In this document: positions 1 to 6,621 of the stretch, in pieces
Position numbering within the stretch: the first letter of the stretch is position 1
Layout: every line of letters begins with the position of its first letter
From: Pseudomonadota bacterium
GTDB taxonomy: Bacteria > Myxococcota > UBA9042 > PHBI01
Reading direction: 5' to 3'
Length of the DNA: 25,233 nucleotides
Assembly: GCA_005772945.1 (NCBI GenBank)
Contig: SXIE01000203.1
Span: forward strand, 1-25,233
Program-made: the position numbers and the translations under genes
Notes under the pieces: generated by a model
What the model was told of the DNA's origin: nothing
What the model saw: the letters and a program-made list of their open reading frames with translations, nothing else
The model's database searches: none

Positions 1-632
1 CCGACCACGATGTCACAGGCGGGCACGGGGCCGGCGCCGAAGGCGAGCGCGGCGACGGCCAGCGCGCCGCCGACCGCCAGGAATCCGTCCGCACCCGCAA
101 TATGGGCGGCCGCGAGGGTGACCGCGGCGGGACGCGGCGAGGCGACCCACACCGTGTCGACGCCGGCGGCGCGGGCCGTGACGACCGTCATGATCACCGA
201 GGAGGGAAGTGGAAAGCGGCCGCCGGGGGCGTAGCAACCGGCGCGCTCGATCGGGGCGACCGTGTGGCCCGCGCGACCGCCCGGGATCCCGACGACCAGG
301 TCGCGAAGCGCCGAGCGCTGCGCCTCGGCGAAGGAACGCACGCGCGCCACCGTGCGCTCGAGGCAGGCGCGCTCGGACTCGGCGAGGCCGCGCCAAGCCG
401 CTTCCAAGACGCTCTTGGCGAGGACCAGCGGCGCCCCGGGCAGGACGTCGCCGAGGCGCTCGGCGTGGGCGCGCAGCGCCGCTTCGCCACCCGCTTGCAC
501 GTCGTCGACGATGGCCTTGGCGGCCACGAGCGTTGCGGCATCGACGGCCCCGCGCGGGCGCGCCGCCAATGCGTCCAGGCCGATGCGCTTCATCACGTTC
601 GGCAGCTGTGTCGTCGTCGTCGTCGTCGTCAT
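1..632 (-). CDS. hisD: Histidinol dehydrogenase, N-terminal part (cut by left window edge)
   Basis: HisD oxidises L-histidinol to histidine in two NAD-dependent steps, the last reactions of the pathway. About 210 residues are visible. They include the family segments GCYAPGGR and LPSS, AVGGALAVAALAFGAG and VPACDIVVG, the last leading into the expected PGN turn beyond the edge. The catalytic and zinc residues lie outside the window. The ATG at 632-630 directly follows the TAA of hisAIE with no spacer and in the same frame. GGGAGGA inside the end of hisAIE is a good ribosome binding site. The protein starts with Met plus seven Thr before QLPNVMKRIG. An internal ATG (MKRIGLDAL) could be an alternative start but lacks an equally good ribosome site. 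Identity is secure from the motifs and the operon. Confidence 0.95.
   Translation of the reverse strand, partial: MTTTTTTTQLPNVMKRIGLDALAARPRGAVDAATLVAAKAIVDDVQAGGEAALRAHAERLGDVLPGAPLVLAKSVLEAAWRGLAESERACLERTVARVRSFAEAQRSALRDLVVGIPGGRAGHTVAPIERAGCYAPGGRFPLPSSVIMTVVTARAAGVDTVWVASPRPAAVTLAAAHIAGADGFLAVGGALAVAALAFGAGPVPACDIVV
609..629 (-). repeat. (ACG)6-ACA trinucleotide run encoding seven threonines
   Basis: Six perfect ACG codons and one ACA follow the hisD start codon, giving a Thr7 stretch. Being a triplet run, slippage here would change the length of the N-terminus without shifting frame. It sits at the boundary between hisAIE and hisD. Confidence 0.9.
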
Positions 633-1913
633 TTAGGCGTCCTCCCTGTCGGCATCGGGCTTCGCGTCGCCGCGCCGCCGATGAACCTTGAGCGCGCGGC
701 GGTCGAGCTCCGCCTCGATGTCCGAGAGGGGCACCCCAGCGCGCGCCAGCGAGACCAGCGAGAAATAGAACAGATCCGCCGTCTCCCACACGACCTGATC
801 AGTGCCACGCGCGGACGCGAGCTCGCGCGCCTCCTCGACCAACTTCGCGCGGAGCAGCTTCGGATCGTCGAGGAGTCGCCGCGTGTACGATCCGACCGGG
901 GCCGCTTCGACCCGCTCCAGAAGGCGACGCGCGAGGCCGCCGATGCCGGCGTCCTCGCCCCAGCACGTCCAGGTCCCCGGGTGACAGAAGCCGCTGCCGC
1001 GCTGGCGGACCGTGAAGCGGAGCGCGTCGCGGTCGCAGTCGAGGTCGATGGCGATGAGCTCTTGCAGAGCGCCCGAGGTCTCGCCCTTGACCCACAGGGA
1101 GTTGCGCGAGCGCGACCAGTAGACGCCGCGACGCGTGCGCACGGCCTCGCGGACGCTCTCGGCGTTCGAATAGACGAGGCCCTGCGCGCGCCCGTGCGGG
1201 TCGCAGACGACCGTCGGCCAGAGCCCGTCGGGGCGATCGGTGACGAGCGGGGCCGCGATGGCGTCGCCCAGATCCAAGGACCCACTGTAGATGGCCATCC
1301 CGACCTGCGCGTCGGCGCCGAGCTGGTCGAGGGCCCGGATCTCCGCCGCCGTCGTGACCCCGCCGGCGATGGTGACGCGGGCGGATCCGGCCGCCTTGAC
1401 GAGCTCGGCGGCGGTCTGGAGATCGGTCCCCCCCATGCGCCCTTCGCGCTCGACGAACGTGACGAGGAACCCGCCGACGAGCCCGTCGAGCTCGCGCATG
1501 CGGTCGAAGATCCCGCGCCCGGTCTTGCGCTGCCAGCCGTGGTCGACGACCTCGCCGTCATAGGCATCGAGCGCGGCGATGACCCGCTCGCGCGGCAGCT
1601 GCGAGAGGATCTCGGGCCTCGCGGCGGTGCCGATGATGACCTTGGCGGCGCCCTTGTCGAGCCAGGCGAGGGCCGTCTCGACGTCGCGGATCCCGCCTCC
1701 GACGCGGCAGCGCGCGATCGGCAAGAGCGACGCGATCGTGTCCTTGTTCGACCCCTTGCCCATGGCGGCATCGAGATCGATGACGGCGATTTCGCCTGCA
1801 ACACCGAAGCGCTGCGCGATGGGGACCGGGTCGCCGGCGTGGATCTTGAGTTCCTTACCGCCCACGAGCTGGACCGCAGCGCCGCCCTGCAAATCGACGG
1901 AAGGAATGATCAC
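633..1913 (-). CDS. hisAIE: Trifunctional HisA-HisI-HisE fusion (ProFAR isomerase / PR-AMP cyclohydrolase / PR-ATP pyrophosphatase)
   Basis: A 426-residue protein covering three consecutive histidine steps. HisA barrel, about 1-222: IIPSVDLQGG (Asp7), VGGGIRD, IIGTAA, ALDAYDG (Asp116), Thr152, TIAGGV. The usual RDG of the TxIxRDG loop is REG here (Glu157). HisI, about 226-320: DGLWPTVV, YWSRSRN, KGETSG, metal-site DCDRD and Cys residues in FCHPGTWTCW. HisE, about 322-417: GSYTRRL, EEARELA, WETADLFYF, ending LKVHRRRGDAKP. Start chosen: GTG at 1913-1911, which gives MIIPSVDLQ and overlaps the hisF stop as GTGA, with GAGGTG upstream; the reading frame extends further upstream but without HisA similarity. 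HisIE fusions are common, but a HisA fused in front is unusual. The TDRPDGL junction and HisIE half resemble fungal HIS4 as I remember it. Confidence 0.95.
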   Translation of the reverse strand: MIIPSVDLQGGAAVQLVGGKELKIHAGDPVPIAQRFGVAGEIAVIDLDAAMGKGSNKDTIASLLPIARCRVGGGIRDVETALAWLDKGAAKVIIGTAARPEILSQLPRERVIAALDAYDGEVVDHGWQRKTGRGIFDRMRELDGLVGGFLVTFVEREGRMGGTDLQTAAELVKAAGSARVTIAGGVTTAAEIRALDQLGADAQVGMAIYSGSLDLGDAIAAPLVTDRPDGLWPTVVCDPHGRAQGLVYSNAESVREAVRTRRGVYWSRSRNSLWVKGETSGALQELIAIDLDCDRDALRFTVRQRGSGFCHPGTWTCWGEDAGIGGLARRLLERVEAAPVGSYTRRLLDDPKLLRAKLVEEARELASARGTDQVVWETADLFYFSLVSLARAGVPLSDIEAELDRRALKVHRRRGDAKPDADREDA

Positions 1914-2710
1914 CGACGCACCTCGAATCCCTTGGTGTACAAAACGTTTTTCACGTCCGCGACGGTCGTGTCGCCATCGTGGAAGATCGACGCCGCGAGC
2001 ACGGCGGAGGCGCCTGCGCCGAGGGCCTCGGCCAGATGCTCGGCGTGCGCGGCGCCGCCCGAGGCGATGACCGGGACCTCGACGGCGGCCGAGACGGCGG
2101 CGAGCAATTCGAGATCGTAGCCGCTGCGGGTGCCGTCGCGGTCCCAGCTCGTGAGCAGGATCTCGCCCGCGTTGCGCCGGACGCATTCGATGGCGAATTG
2201 CACCAAGTCGACGCCTGTGCGCTCGGTGCCCGACTTGACGACGACCTCCCACGGGTGGCCGCCGCCGGCGCCCGTGCCGTCGCCGCTTACCCCATCCCCC
2301 CCATCCAATCGCCGGGCCGCATCGAGGGCGACGATAGTGCACTGCGCACCGAAGCGGGCCGCCATTTGGTCGATGAGCCCGGGGTTGCGGTAGGCCGCCG
2401 TGTTGATCGAGACCTTGTCGGCGCCCGCTTCGAGAAGGGCCTGCGCGTCGGCCAGCGTGCGCACGCCGCCGCCGACCGTCAGCGGGATCGAGAGGACGCG
2501 CCGCACGCGCTTGACCGTCTCGACCGCGTGACCGCGACCCTCGGGCGTCGCCGACACATCGAGAAGCACTAGCTCGTCGGCGCCCTGGGCCTCGTAGCGG
2601 GCGGCGAGCTCGGCCGGATCGCCGGCGTCGCGCAGGCCCTGAAAGCGCACGCCTTTGACGACGCGACCGTCACGGATATCGAGGCAGGGAATGACGCGCG
2701 CCGTCAGCAT
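1910..2710 (-). CDS. hisF: Imidazole glycerol phosphate synthase, cyclase subunit
   Basis: HisF works with HisH, using ammonia from glutamine to turn PRFAR into imidazole glycerol phosphate and AICAR. The 266 residues begin MLTARVIPCLDIRDGR with Asp11. Asp130 lies in VALDA. The phosphate loops DKVSINT, LLTSWDRDGT and VIASGGA are intact. A Gly/Asp-rich insertion of about 14-19 residues occupies roughly 135-153, between VALDA and WEVV, where most HisF have a short connection. The ATG at 2710-2708 overlaps the hisH stop by one base (TGATG), with GGAGGTGG as ribosome site. The gene is placed directly after its partner hisH, as expected for stoichiometric expression. Confidence 0.97.
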   Translation of the reverse strand: MLTARVIPCLDIRDGRVVKGVRFQGLRDAGDPAELAARYEAQGADELVLLDVSATPEGRGHAVETVKRVRRVLSIPLTVGGGVRTLADAQALLEAGADKVSINTAAYRNPGLIDQMAARFGAQCTIVALDAARRLDGGDGVSGDGTGAGGGHPWEVVVKSGTERTGVDLVQFAIECVRRNAGEILLTSWDRDGTRSGYDLELLAAVSAAVEVPVIASGGAAHAEHLAEALGAGASAVLAASIFHDGDTTVADVKNVLYTKGFEVRR

Positions 2711-3405
2711 CACGCCACCTCCAGCCAACGCCCGAGCAGCGCCTGACCCCACGGACCCGAGAGCTCGGGATGGAACTGACAGGCGAGGAGGCTGCCCTTT
2801 TCCATGGCGCCGACGAATGTGCCGCCATAGTCGGAGTGTGCCACACTCCAATCTGGTGGCCTATCGTCGCGGGCAAGCGCTCCGCGCTCTTCGCGAGCGA
2901 CTTCGCCCAGTCGGAACGAGTTCGCGTAGTACGCGTAACCGTCGGCGAGGAAACGCGGCGCGGCCGCCTGTGAAGCGTTCGCCACGCGGACCTGGTTCCA
3001 GCCGAGTTGCGGAATCCGCAAGCGCGCACCCGCCGGCGCGACGAAACGCCGAACGGTCCCCGGTACGATCCCGAGACCGGCTACGCCCGGCGATTCCTCG
3101 CTTGCATCGCAAAGCAATTGAAGTCCGAGACACACGGCGGCCAGCGGGCGGTCGGCGGCCGCGCGCTCGCGTAGAACCTGGTCGAGACCGTGCTCGCGCA
3201 AGGCGGCCATGCCGGCGCCGAACGCGCCGACTCCCGGCAAGACCAGGTGCGAGGCGGCGCGCGCGACCTCGGGAGAGGACGTCACGGTCACGCGCGCGCC
3301 GAGGCGCTCGAAGGCGGCCGACACCGACGCGAGGTTCGCGATGCCCGTCCGAAGCAGGACCACCTCGCGCGCACCGATCGCACCGGCGGTCGCGGCCGCG
3401 GTCAC
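2710..3405 (-). CDS. hisH: Imidazole glycerol phosphate synthase, glutamine amidotransferase subunit
   Basis: A class I glutaminase that feeds ammonia to HisF. The 231 residues contain the oxyanion segment LPGVGAFG, nucleophile Cys92 in VCLGLQLL, and His212/Glu214 in QFHPE, so the triad is intact. The GTG start at 3405 overlaps the hisB stop as GTGA. Between YAYYANSF and the DYGG segment the protein is about 15 residues longer than E. coli HisH. This extra stretch (about 168-182, including REERGALARDDR) is encoded by a 34-nt palindromic repeat also found in hisC and upstream of hisG. The usual HSY before this point is NSF here. The insert lies in a loop away from the triad in sequence, so the enzyme is probably functional. 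Confidence 0.96.
   Translation of the reverse strand: MTAAATAGAIGAREVVLLRTGIANLASVSAAFERLGARVTVTSSPEVARAASHLVLPGVGAFGAGMAALREHGLDQVLRERAAADRPLAAVCLGLQLLCDASEESPGVAGLGIVPGTVRRFVAPAGARLRIPQLGWNQVRVANASQAAAPRFLADGYAYYANSFRLGEVAREERGALARDDRPPDWSVAHSDYGGTFVGAMEKGSLLACQFHPELSGPWGQALLGRWLEVA
2865..2898 (+). repeat. Dispersed palindromic element, copy A (in frame within hisH)
   Basis: The 17-nt arm CGTCGCGGGCAAGCGCT, a 2-nt CC spacer and the 13-nt arm GCGCTCTTCGCGA are shared exactly with the copies at 4314-4347 and 6256-6291. The element can fold as an imperfect hairpin (outer TCGCG/CGCGA, inner AGCGC/GCGCT). It is read antisense by hisH and encodes most of a 15-residue extra segment. Confidence 0.85.
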
Positions 3406-3983
3406 AGGACCCCCTTCTCGCTGGGGACGTCACTTCCAGAGCGAGAGACCGCCTGGCGCAAGGCCAGCGCGACCGCCTTGAACGCGGCTTCCGCCTTGTG
3501 GTGGTCGTTCTCGCCTTCGAGCACATCGACATGAAGCGCCATGCGCGCGTTCATGGCCAGCGATCGGAGAACGTGTTCCAGATTTTCGCTGGCGATCTCG
3601 CCGAGCTTCTCGCGCCCGAGCCCGAGCTTCACCTTGGGCCACGGACGCCCCGAGAGGTCGACGACCGCGCGCGCGAGCGCCTCGTCGAGCGGCGCGTAGG
3701 CCGAGCCGAAGCGCGTGATCCCTCTCCGATCGCCGAGCGCCTGATCCAACGCCGACCCCAGCGCGAGCGCGCAGTCCTCGGCGGTGTGGTGGTCGTCGAT
3801 ATGGAGGTCGCCGTTGCAGGTCAGCTCGAGATCCCACGCCGCAAAGCGCGCGAGTGTCCCGAGCATGTGATCGAGAAAACCGATCCCCGTCGCCACCCGA
3901 TGCACGCCCGTCCCGTCGAGCGCGAGCACGAGGGTGATCTGGGTCTCTTTCGTCGTTCGCTGGATCGTCGCGGATCGGGTCAT
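3402..3983 (-). CDS. hisB: Imidazoleglycerol-phosphate dehydratase
   Basis: Mn-dependent dehydration of imidazole glycerol phosphate to imidazole acetol phosphate. The 193 residues match monofunctional HisB in length. Metal-binding motifs are intact: GIGFLDHML, LHIDDHHTAED and NDHHKAEAAFKA, along with DLSGRPW. There is no fused N-terminal phosphatase like that of E. coli HisB. The ATG at 3983 overlaps the hisC stop as ATGA, and GAGGAG lies about 8 nt upstream of the start. Confidence 0.97.
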   Translation of the reverse strand: MTRSATIQRTTKETQITLVLALDGTGVHRVATGIGFLDHMLGTLARFAAWDLELTCNGDLHIDDHHTAEDCALALGSALDQALGDRRGITRFGSAYAPLDEALARAVVDLSGRPWPKVKLGLGREKLGEIASENLEHVLRSLAMNARMALHVDVLEGENDHHKAEAAFKAVALALRQAVSRSGSDVPSEKGVL

Positions 3984-5281
3984 AGAAAGCTCTCCTCGAG
4001 GTCCTCGCGCCGCTCGACCACGCGCGCGACACCGGCCCTCATGAGATCGTGCGCCGTCGGCGCGTCGGGGTCGCCGAGGGCGATGGGGATTTGGCCGGCC
4101 GCGCGCGCCGCCATGAGCGCATCCAGCGAGGCGCTGAAGACCCAGTGTTCTTTGCGACATGCGGCCGTCAGCGCCGCTGTGAGGCGCTGGAAATCGCGCT
4201 CGCCACCCGGGCAGGTGATGCGCACGCCCTCGCTCATCGTCGGGTCGCCCGGGAAAGCGCGCACGCCGATTCCCGACGCCGCGAGCGCATCGCGCACCCA
4301 CAACGCATGCCCCGTTCGCGAAGAGCGCGAAGCGCTTGCCCGCGACGGCGCCGACGAAAAACGCGCGAAGACGAAGTTCGCCTGGGAGCGCACCGGCTGC
4401 GCATGGAGCGCAACCAAATGGTCGTAGAGCCGCACGCGCTCGTCGCGCACGCGTGCCACGTAGGCCCGCATCGCGTCCTCGCCAGATTCCAGGCGGGCCA
4501 GCGCGATCGCGAGCGACGGCGCGGGCACCCCATAAGGAGGTCCCGCCGCCCGCAAATAGCGGATGACCTCGGGCGCCCCAACGACGTAGCCGACGCGCGC
4601 CCCGGCCAGGCCCCAGGCCTTGGAAAACGTCCGAAAGACCAGCACGTTCGGATACGCCAGCGCGGCCGCCGTCGGGTCCTCGTCGGCCATCTCGACGTAG
4701 GCCCCATCGACCAACATCGCGACCGTCGGGTGCCGCCCGGCCAGCCCGCAAATCGTCTGCACGCTGATCATCGCGCCGGTCGGATTGTTCGGCGACACCA
4801 GCGCCACGGCGCCGGTCTGCGCGTCGATCGCCGCCTCGACCGCCGCCGCCGGGAAGGCCTCGCCCGGCCACGCGATCGAGCGAACCGCCGCCCCGACCAG
4901 CCGGGCATAGTGCGGCAACATGACGAACGTCGGCTCGGCCAGGACGACCTCGCGCCCCGGCCCGAGCAGCACGCGAAAGGCCCGATCAAGCGCATCGTCG
5001 GCGCCCGCCGTGACCAGGACACGCCCAGGCTCGACCCCGAGACGCGCCGCCAGCAGCGCTTCGAGATGGGCCGCGGACGGGTAGCGCCGCACCAACTCGG
5101 AGGTCGCGGCGCCCGATGCAAACACGGTCGCGATCGCCTCCGGCGGGGTCGCGGGGCCCTCGTTGCCATGCAGGATCAGATCGATGGGCGCCGGGTGGTG
5201 CGGGACCTTGTACGCGCTCAGACCCGCGAAGACCGGCATCGGCACGAGGCGGGAGGCGGGACGGGTCACGGGATGGCTCAT
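3980..5281 (-). CDS. hisC: Histidinol-phosphate aminotransferase with degenerate HAD-phosphatase-like tail
   Basis: PLP-dependent transamination between imidazole acetol phosphate and histidinol phosphate. Of 433 residues, about 1-375 are a class I/II aminotransferase: LHGNEGP, TAGADDALDRAF, SPNNPTGA, VDGAYVEMA, Schiff-base Lys221 in TFSKAWGLAGARVGY, and RITCPGG. Residues 309-323 are an extra Ser/Arg-rich segment encoded by copy B of a palindromic repeat. After residue 377 comes a 57-residue tail with LDALMAARAAGQIPIAL and DLMRAGVARVVER, which resembles the end of HAD phosphatases from motif IV onward. The HAD nucleophile region is absent, and the motif IV acid pair is reduced (DD to DA). HisC-HAD fusions are known in other bacteria, so I infer a remnant of one. 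The ATG at 5281 overlaps the hisG stop as ATGA. Confidence 0.95.
   Translation of the reverse strand: MSHPVTRPASRLVPMPVFAGLSAYKVPHHPAPIDLILHGNEGPATPPEAIATVFASGAATSELVRRYPSAAHLEALLAARLGVEPGRVLVTAGADDALDRAFRVLLGPGREVVLAEPTFVMLPHYARLVGAAVRSIAWPGEAFPAAAVEAAIDAQTGAVALVSPNNPTGAMISVQTICGLAGRHPTVAMLVDGAYVEMADEDPTAAALAYPNVLVFRTFSKAWGLAGARVGYVVGAPEVIRYLRAAGPPYGVPAPSLAIALARLESGEDAMRAYVARVRDERVRLYDHLVALHAQPVRSQANFVFARFSSAPSRASASRSSRTGHALWVRDALAASGIGVRAFPGDPTMSEGVRITCPGGERDFQRLTAALTAACRKEHWVFSASLDALMAARAAGQIPIALGDPDAPTAHDLMRAGVARVVERREDLEESFL
4314..4347 (-). repeat. Dispersed palindromic element, copy B (in frame within hisC)
   Basis: Same 17-nt and 13-nt arms as copies A and C, with a 2-nt TC spacer. 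Here the element runs in the same direction as the gene and is read in a different frame from copy A, giving PSRASASRSSRTG. HisC has about 15 more residues here than E. coli HisC, between the ARF segment and the conserved RITCPG region. Confidence 0.85.
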
Positions 5282-6162
5282 GGGATGATTTGGGCGAGGC
5301 GCGCGACGATGATGTCGGTCCCGCCGCGCGCCCGCAGCTGCGGGATGAGGCGCGGCAGGTCCTTGTGCGGCACGGCCGCCTTGACCGCATAGCCGTTGTC
5401 GCCGTGGAGGCGCGCGATGGTCGGCTGGCGCATGCACGGCAGGACCTCGATGAGGCGCTCGAGGTCTGCGGCGCTGACGTTCACCTCGAGCAGGACGCGC
5501 TGACGCGCATCGAGCACCGAGCGGAGCAGCATCACCAGATCCTCGATACGTTCGCGCTTCACGGGGTTGTCGAGGGCCCGCGGATGCGCATAGAATCTGG
5601 TCGAGGAGCGCATGATCTCGTCGACGATCGCGAGGTGATTCGCCTTGAGCGTATGGCCCGAGGCGCAGTTGTCGACGATGACGTCGGCGTCCTCGGGCGG
5701 GAAGACCTCGGTCGCACCATAGGATCGGACGAACGTCGCCGACATCGCGCGCGAAGCGATCCAGCGCCGCGTGAGCTGCTCGTACTCGGACGCGACCGTC
5801 AGCGGCCGCGCCGGAAGCTGCCCATCGACGACCATCGACTCGGGCGCGGCGGCGACGATGCGCACGGGATCGAGCCCCGTGTCGAGCAGCTCGACGAGGT
5901 CCGCGCCGAGCTCGGAGACCCAGTCGGCACCCGCGAACCCTACGTCGCGCCGGCCGACGTGCAGCATCTCGACGATGCTCTGGGGCTTCAGGATCTTGGC
6001 GTCGAAGCCGGCCATGCCCAAGGTCGGCCGGTAGCCGCGCTCGTCGACGCGGATCTTGATCCCGGCGTCGCCGAATAGCTGGAAGATGCCCTCCTGCATC
6101 CGCCCCTTGGGGAGCGCGATGTGGACCGACACCTCGGAAACCCCTTCGACTTTGGGATCCAT
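5278..6162 (-). CDS. hisG: ATP phosphoribosyltransferase, long form
   Basis: First and rate-setting step: condensation of ATP with PRPP to phosphoribosyl-ATP. The 294 residues match the hexameric long form, which carries a C-terminal regulatory domain and needs no HisZ. N-terminal IALPKGRMQ, VGFAGADWV, the PRPP loop VDNCASGHTLKANHL (about 163-177), and an ACT-like C-terminal domain from about 222 to 294 are visible. Long-form enzymes are usually feedback-inhibited by histidine through this domain. The ATG at 6162 has GGAGGT only about 4 nt upstream. A GTG at codon 11 (VSVHIALPKGR) is a less likely alternative start. It is the first gene of the operon. Confidence 0.96.
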   Translation of the reverse strand: MDPKVEGVSEVSVHIALPKGRMQEGIFQLFGDAGIKIRVDERGYRPTLGMAGFDAKILKPQSIVEMLHVGRRDVGFAGADWVSELGADLVELLDTGLDPVRIVAAAPESMVVDGQLPARPLTVASEYEQLTRRWIASRAMSATFVRSYGATEVFPPEDADVIVDNCASGHTLKANHLAIVDEIMRSSTRFYAHPRALDNPVKRERIEDLVMLLRSVLDARQRVLLEVNVSAADLERLIEVLPCMRQPTIARLHGDNGYAVKAAVPHKDLPRLIPQLRARGGTDIIVARLAQIIP

Positions 6163-6186
6163 CAGACCTCCAGAACGGCGGCATCA

Positions 6187-6215
6187 CGGATAGCGCAAGC
6201 GGCGCCGCTTTCCAA
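6187..6215 (-). promoter_or_regulatory. Candidate hisG promoter with a palindrome in the spacer
   Basis: Reading the minus strand, TTGGAA (6215-6210) and TATCCG (6192-6187) are separated by 17 bp and lie 25-53 bp upstream of the hisG start. The perfect 14-bp palindrome AAGCGGCGCCGCTT (6197-6210) fills most of the spacer, where a repressor could block polymerase. The hexamers are weak, so this is tentative. Confidence 0.3.
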
Positions 6216-6255
6216 GCGCGCGCGAGCACCCTCGAGCGGGCGTCAAACGTGAATT

Positions 6256-6291
6256 CGTCGCGGGCAAGCGCTCGGCGCGCTCTTCGCGAGC
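6256..6291 (+). repeat. Dispersed palindromic element, copy C (intergenic, upstream of hisG)
   Basis: Identical 17-nt and 13-nt arms to copies A and B, but with a 4-nt spacer (CGGC) instead of 2. Length here is not constrained by a reading frame. The right end lies 3 bp from the -35-like TTGACT of the next gene. Confidence 0.85.
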
Positions 6292-6294
6292 CAA

Positions 6295-6322
6295 TTGACT
6301 CCCGACGGGACGTAGGTAGCAT
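6295..6322 (+). promoter_or_regulatory. Candidate sigma-70-type promoter for the 6370-8956 operon
   Basis: TTGACT (6295-6300), 16-bp spacer, TAGCAT (6317-6322), about 48 bp before the first ATG. The -35 matches consensus at five of six positions and the -10 at four. It stands out in very GC-rich surroundings. Confidence 0.45.
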
Positions 6323-6369
6323 CGCGCGGCGCCGCGAATCTCCGCGCGCGCCGCCAACAAGGAGCCGCG

Positions 6370-6621
6370 ATGTTCTGGTACATCTTGCTCGGGGGATCGA
6401 TCGCGAGCGCCCTCTTCGCCTTCATGACCGGACAGAATCCGCTCATCTGGTTCTTCACGAGCGTGCCCGGAACCCCGATTCTCGGGCTGATGAAGCCCAA
6501 GGGGAAGCTCCTCTCCGAGCAGACGCGCGCGCGGCGCGAGGTCGGTAACAAGGTCGGACTCACCACCGCCGGGGTGGTCGTCGGGGTCGCGCTCGTCCTG
6601 AAGCTCGTTGGCGTCGTCTGA
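6370..6621 (+). CDS. Small two-helix membrane protein
   Basis: An 83-residue protein I do not recognise. Residues 2-19 (FWYILLGGSIASALFAF) and about 65-83 (a Val/Gly/Leu stretch ending LKLVGVV) are likely membrane helices. They flank a basic central part with KPKGK and RARRE. AAGGAG lies 6 nt before the ATG. The stop overlaps the ATG of the rRNA methyltransferase by one base, so the two are probably co-translated. The gene has its own promoter-like sequence upstream. The function is unknown; it may be an inner-membrane accessory protein. Confidence 0.75.
   Translation: MFWYILLGGSIASALFAFMTGQNPLIWFFTSVPGTPILGLMKPKGKLLSEQTRARREVGNKVGLTTAGVVVGVALVLKLVGVV

Noticed and set aside
13..789. Minus-strand open frame of 258 codons across hisD and the hisAIE end
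   Set aside because: Arg-rich translation with no motifs; the hisD frame starting at 632 carries all expected motifs.
102..2120. Long plus-strand open frame of 672 codons opposite hisD/hisAIE/hisF
   Set aside because: It is an antisense shadow; high GC removes stops, and the minus strand encodes clear enzymes with overlapping junctions.
3980..4150. Frameshifted intact HAD phosphatase after hisC
   Set aside because: hisB begins 4 nt inside the hisC end, so there is no DNA that could hold the missing HAD core in another frame.
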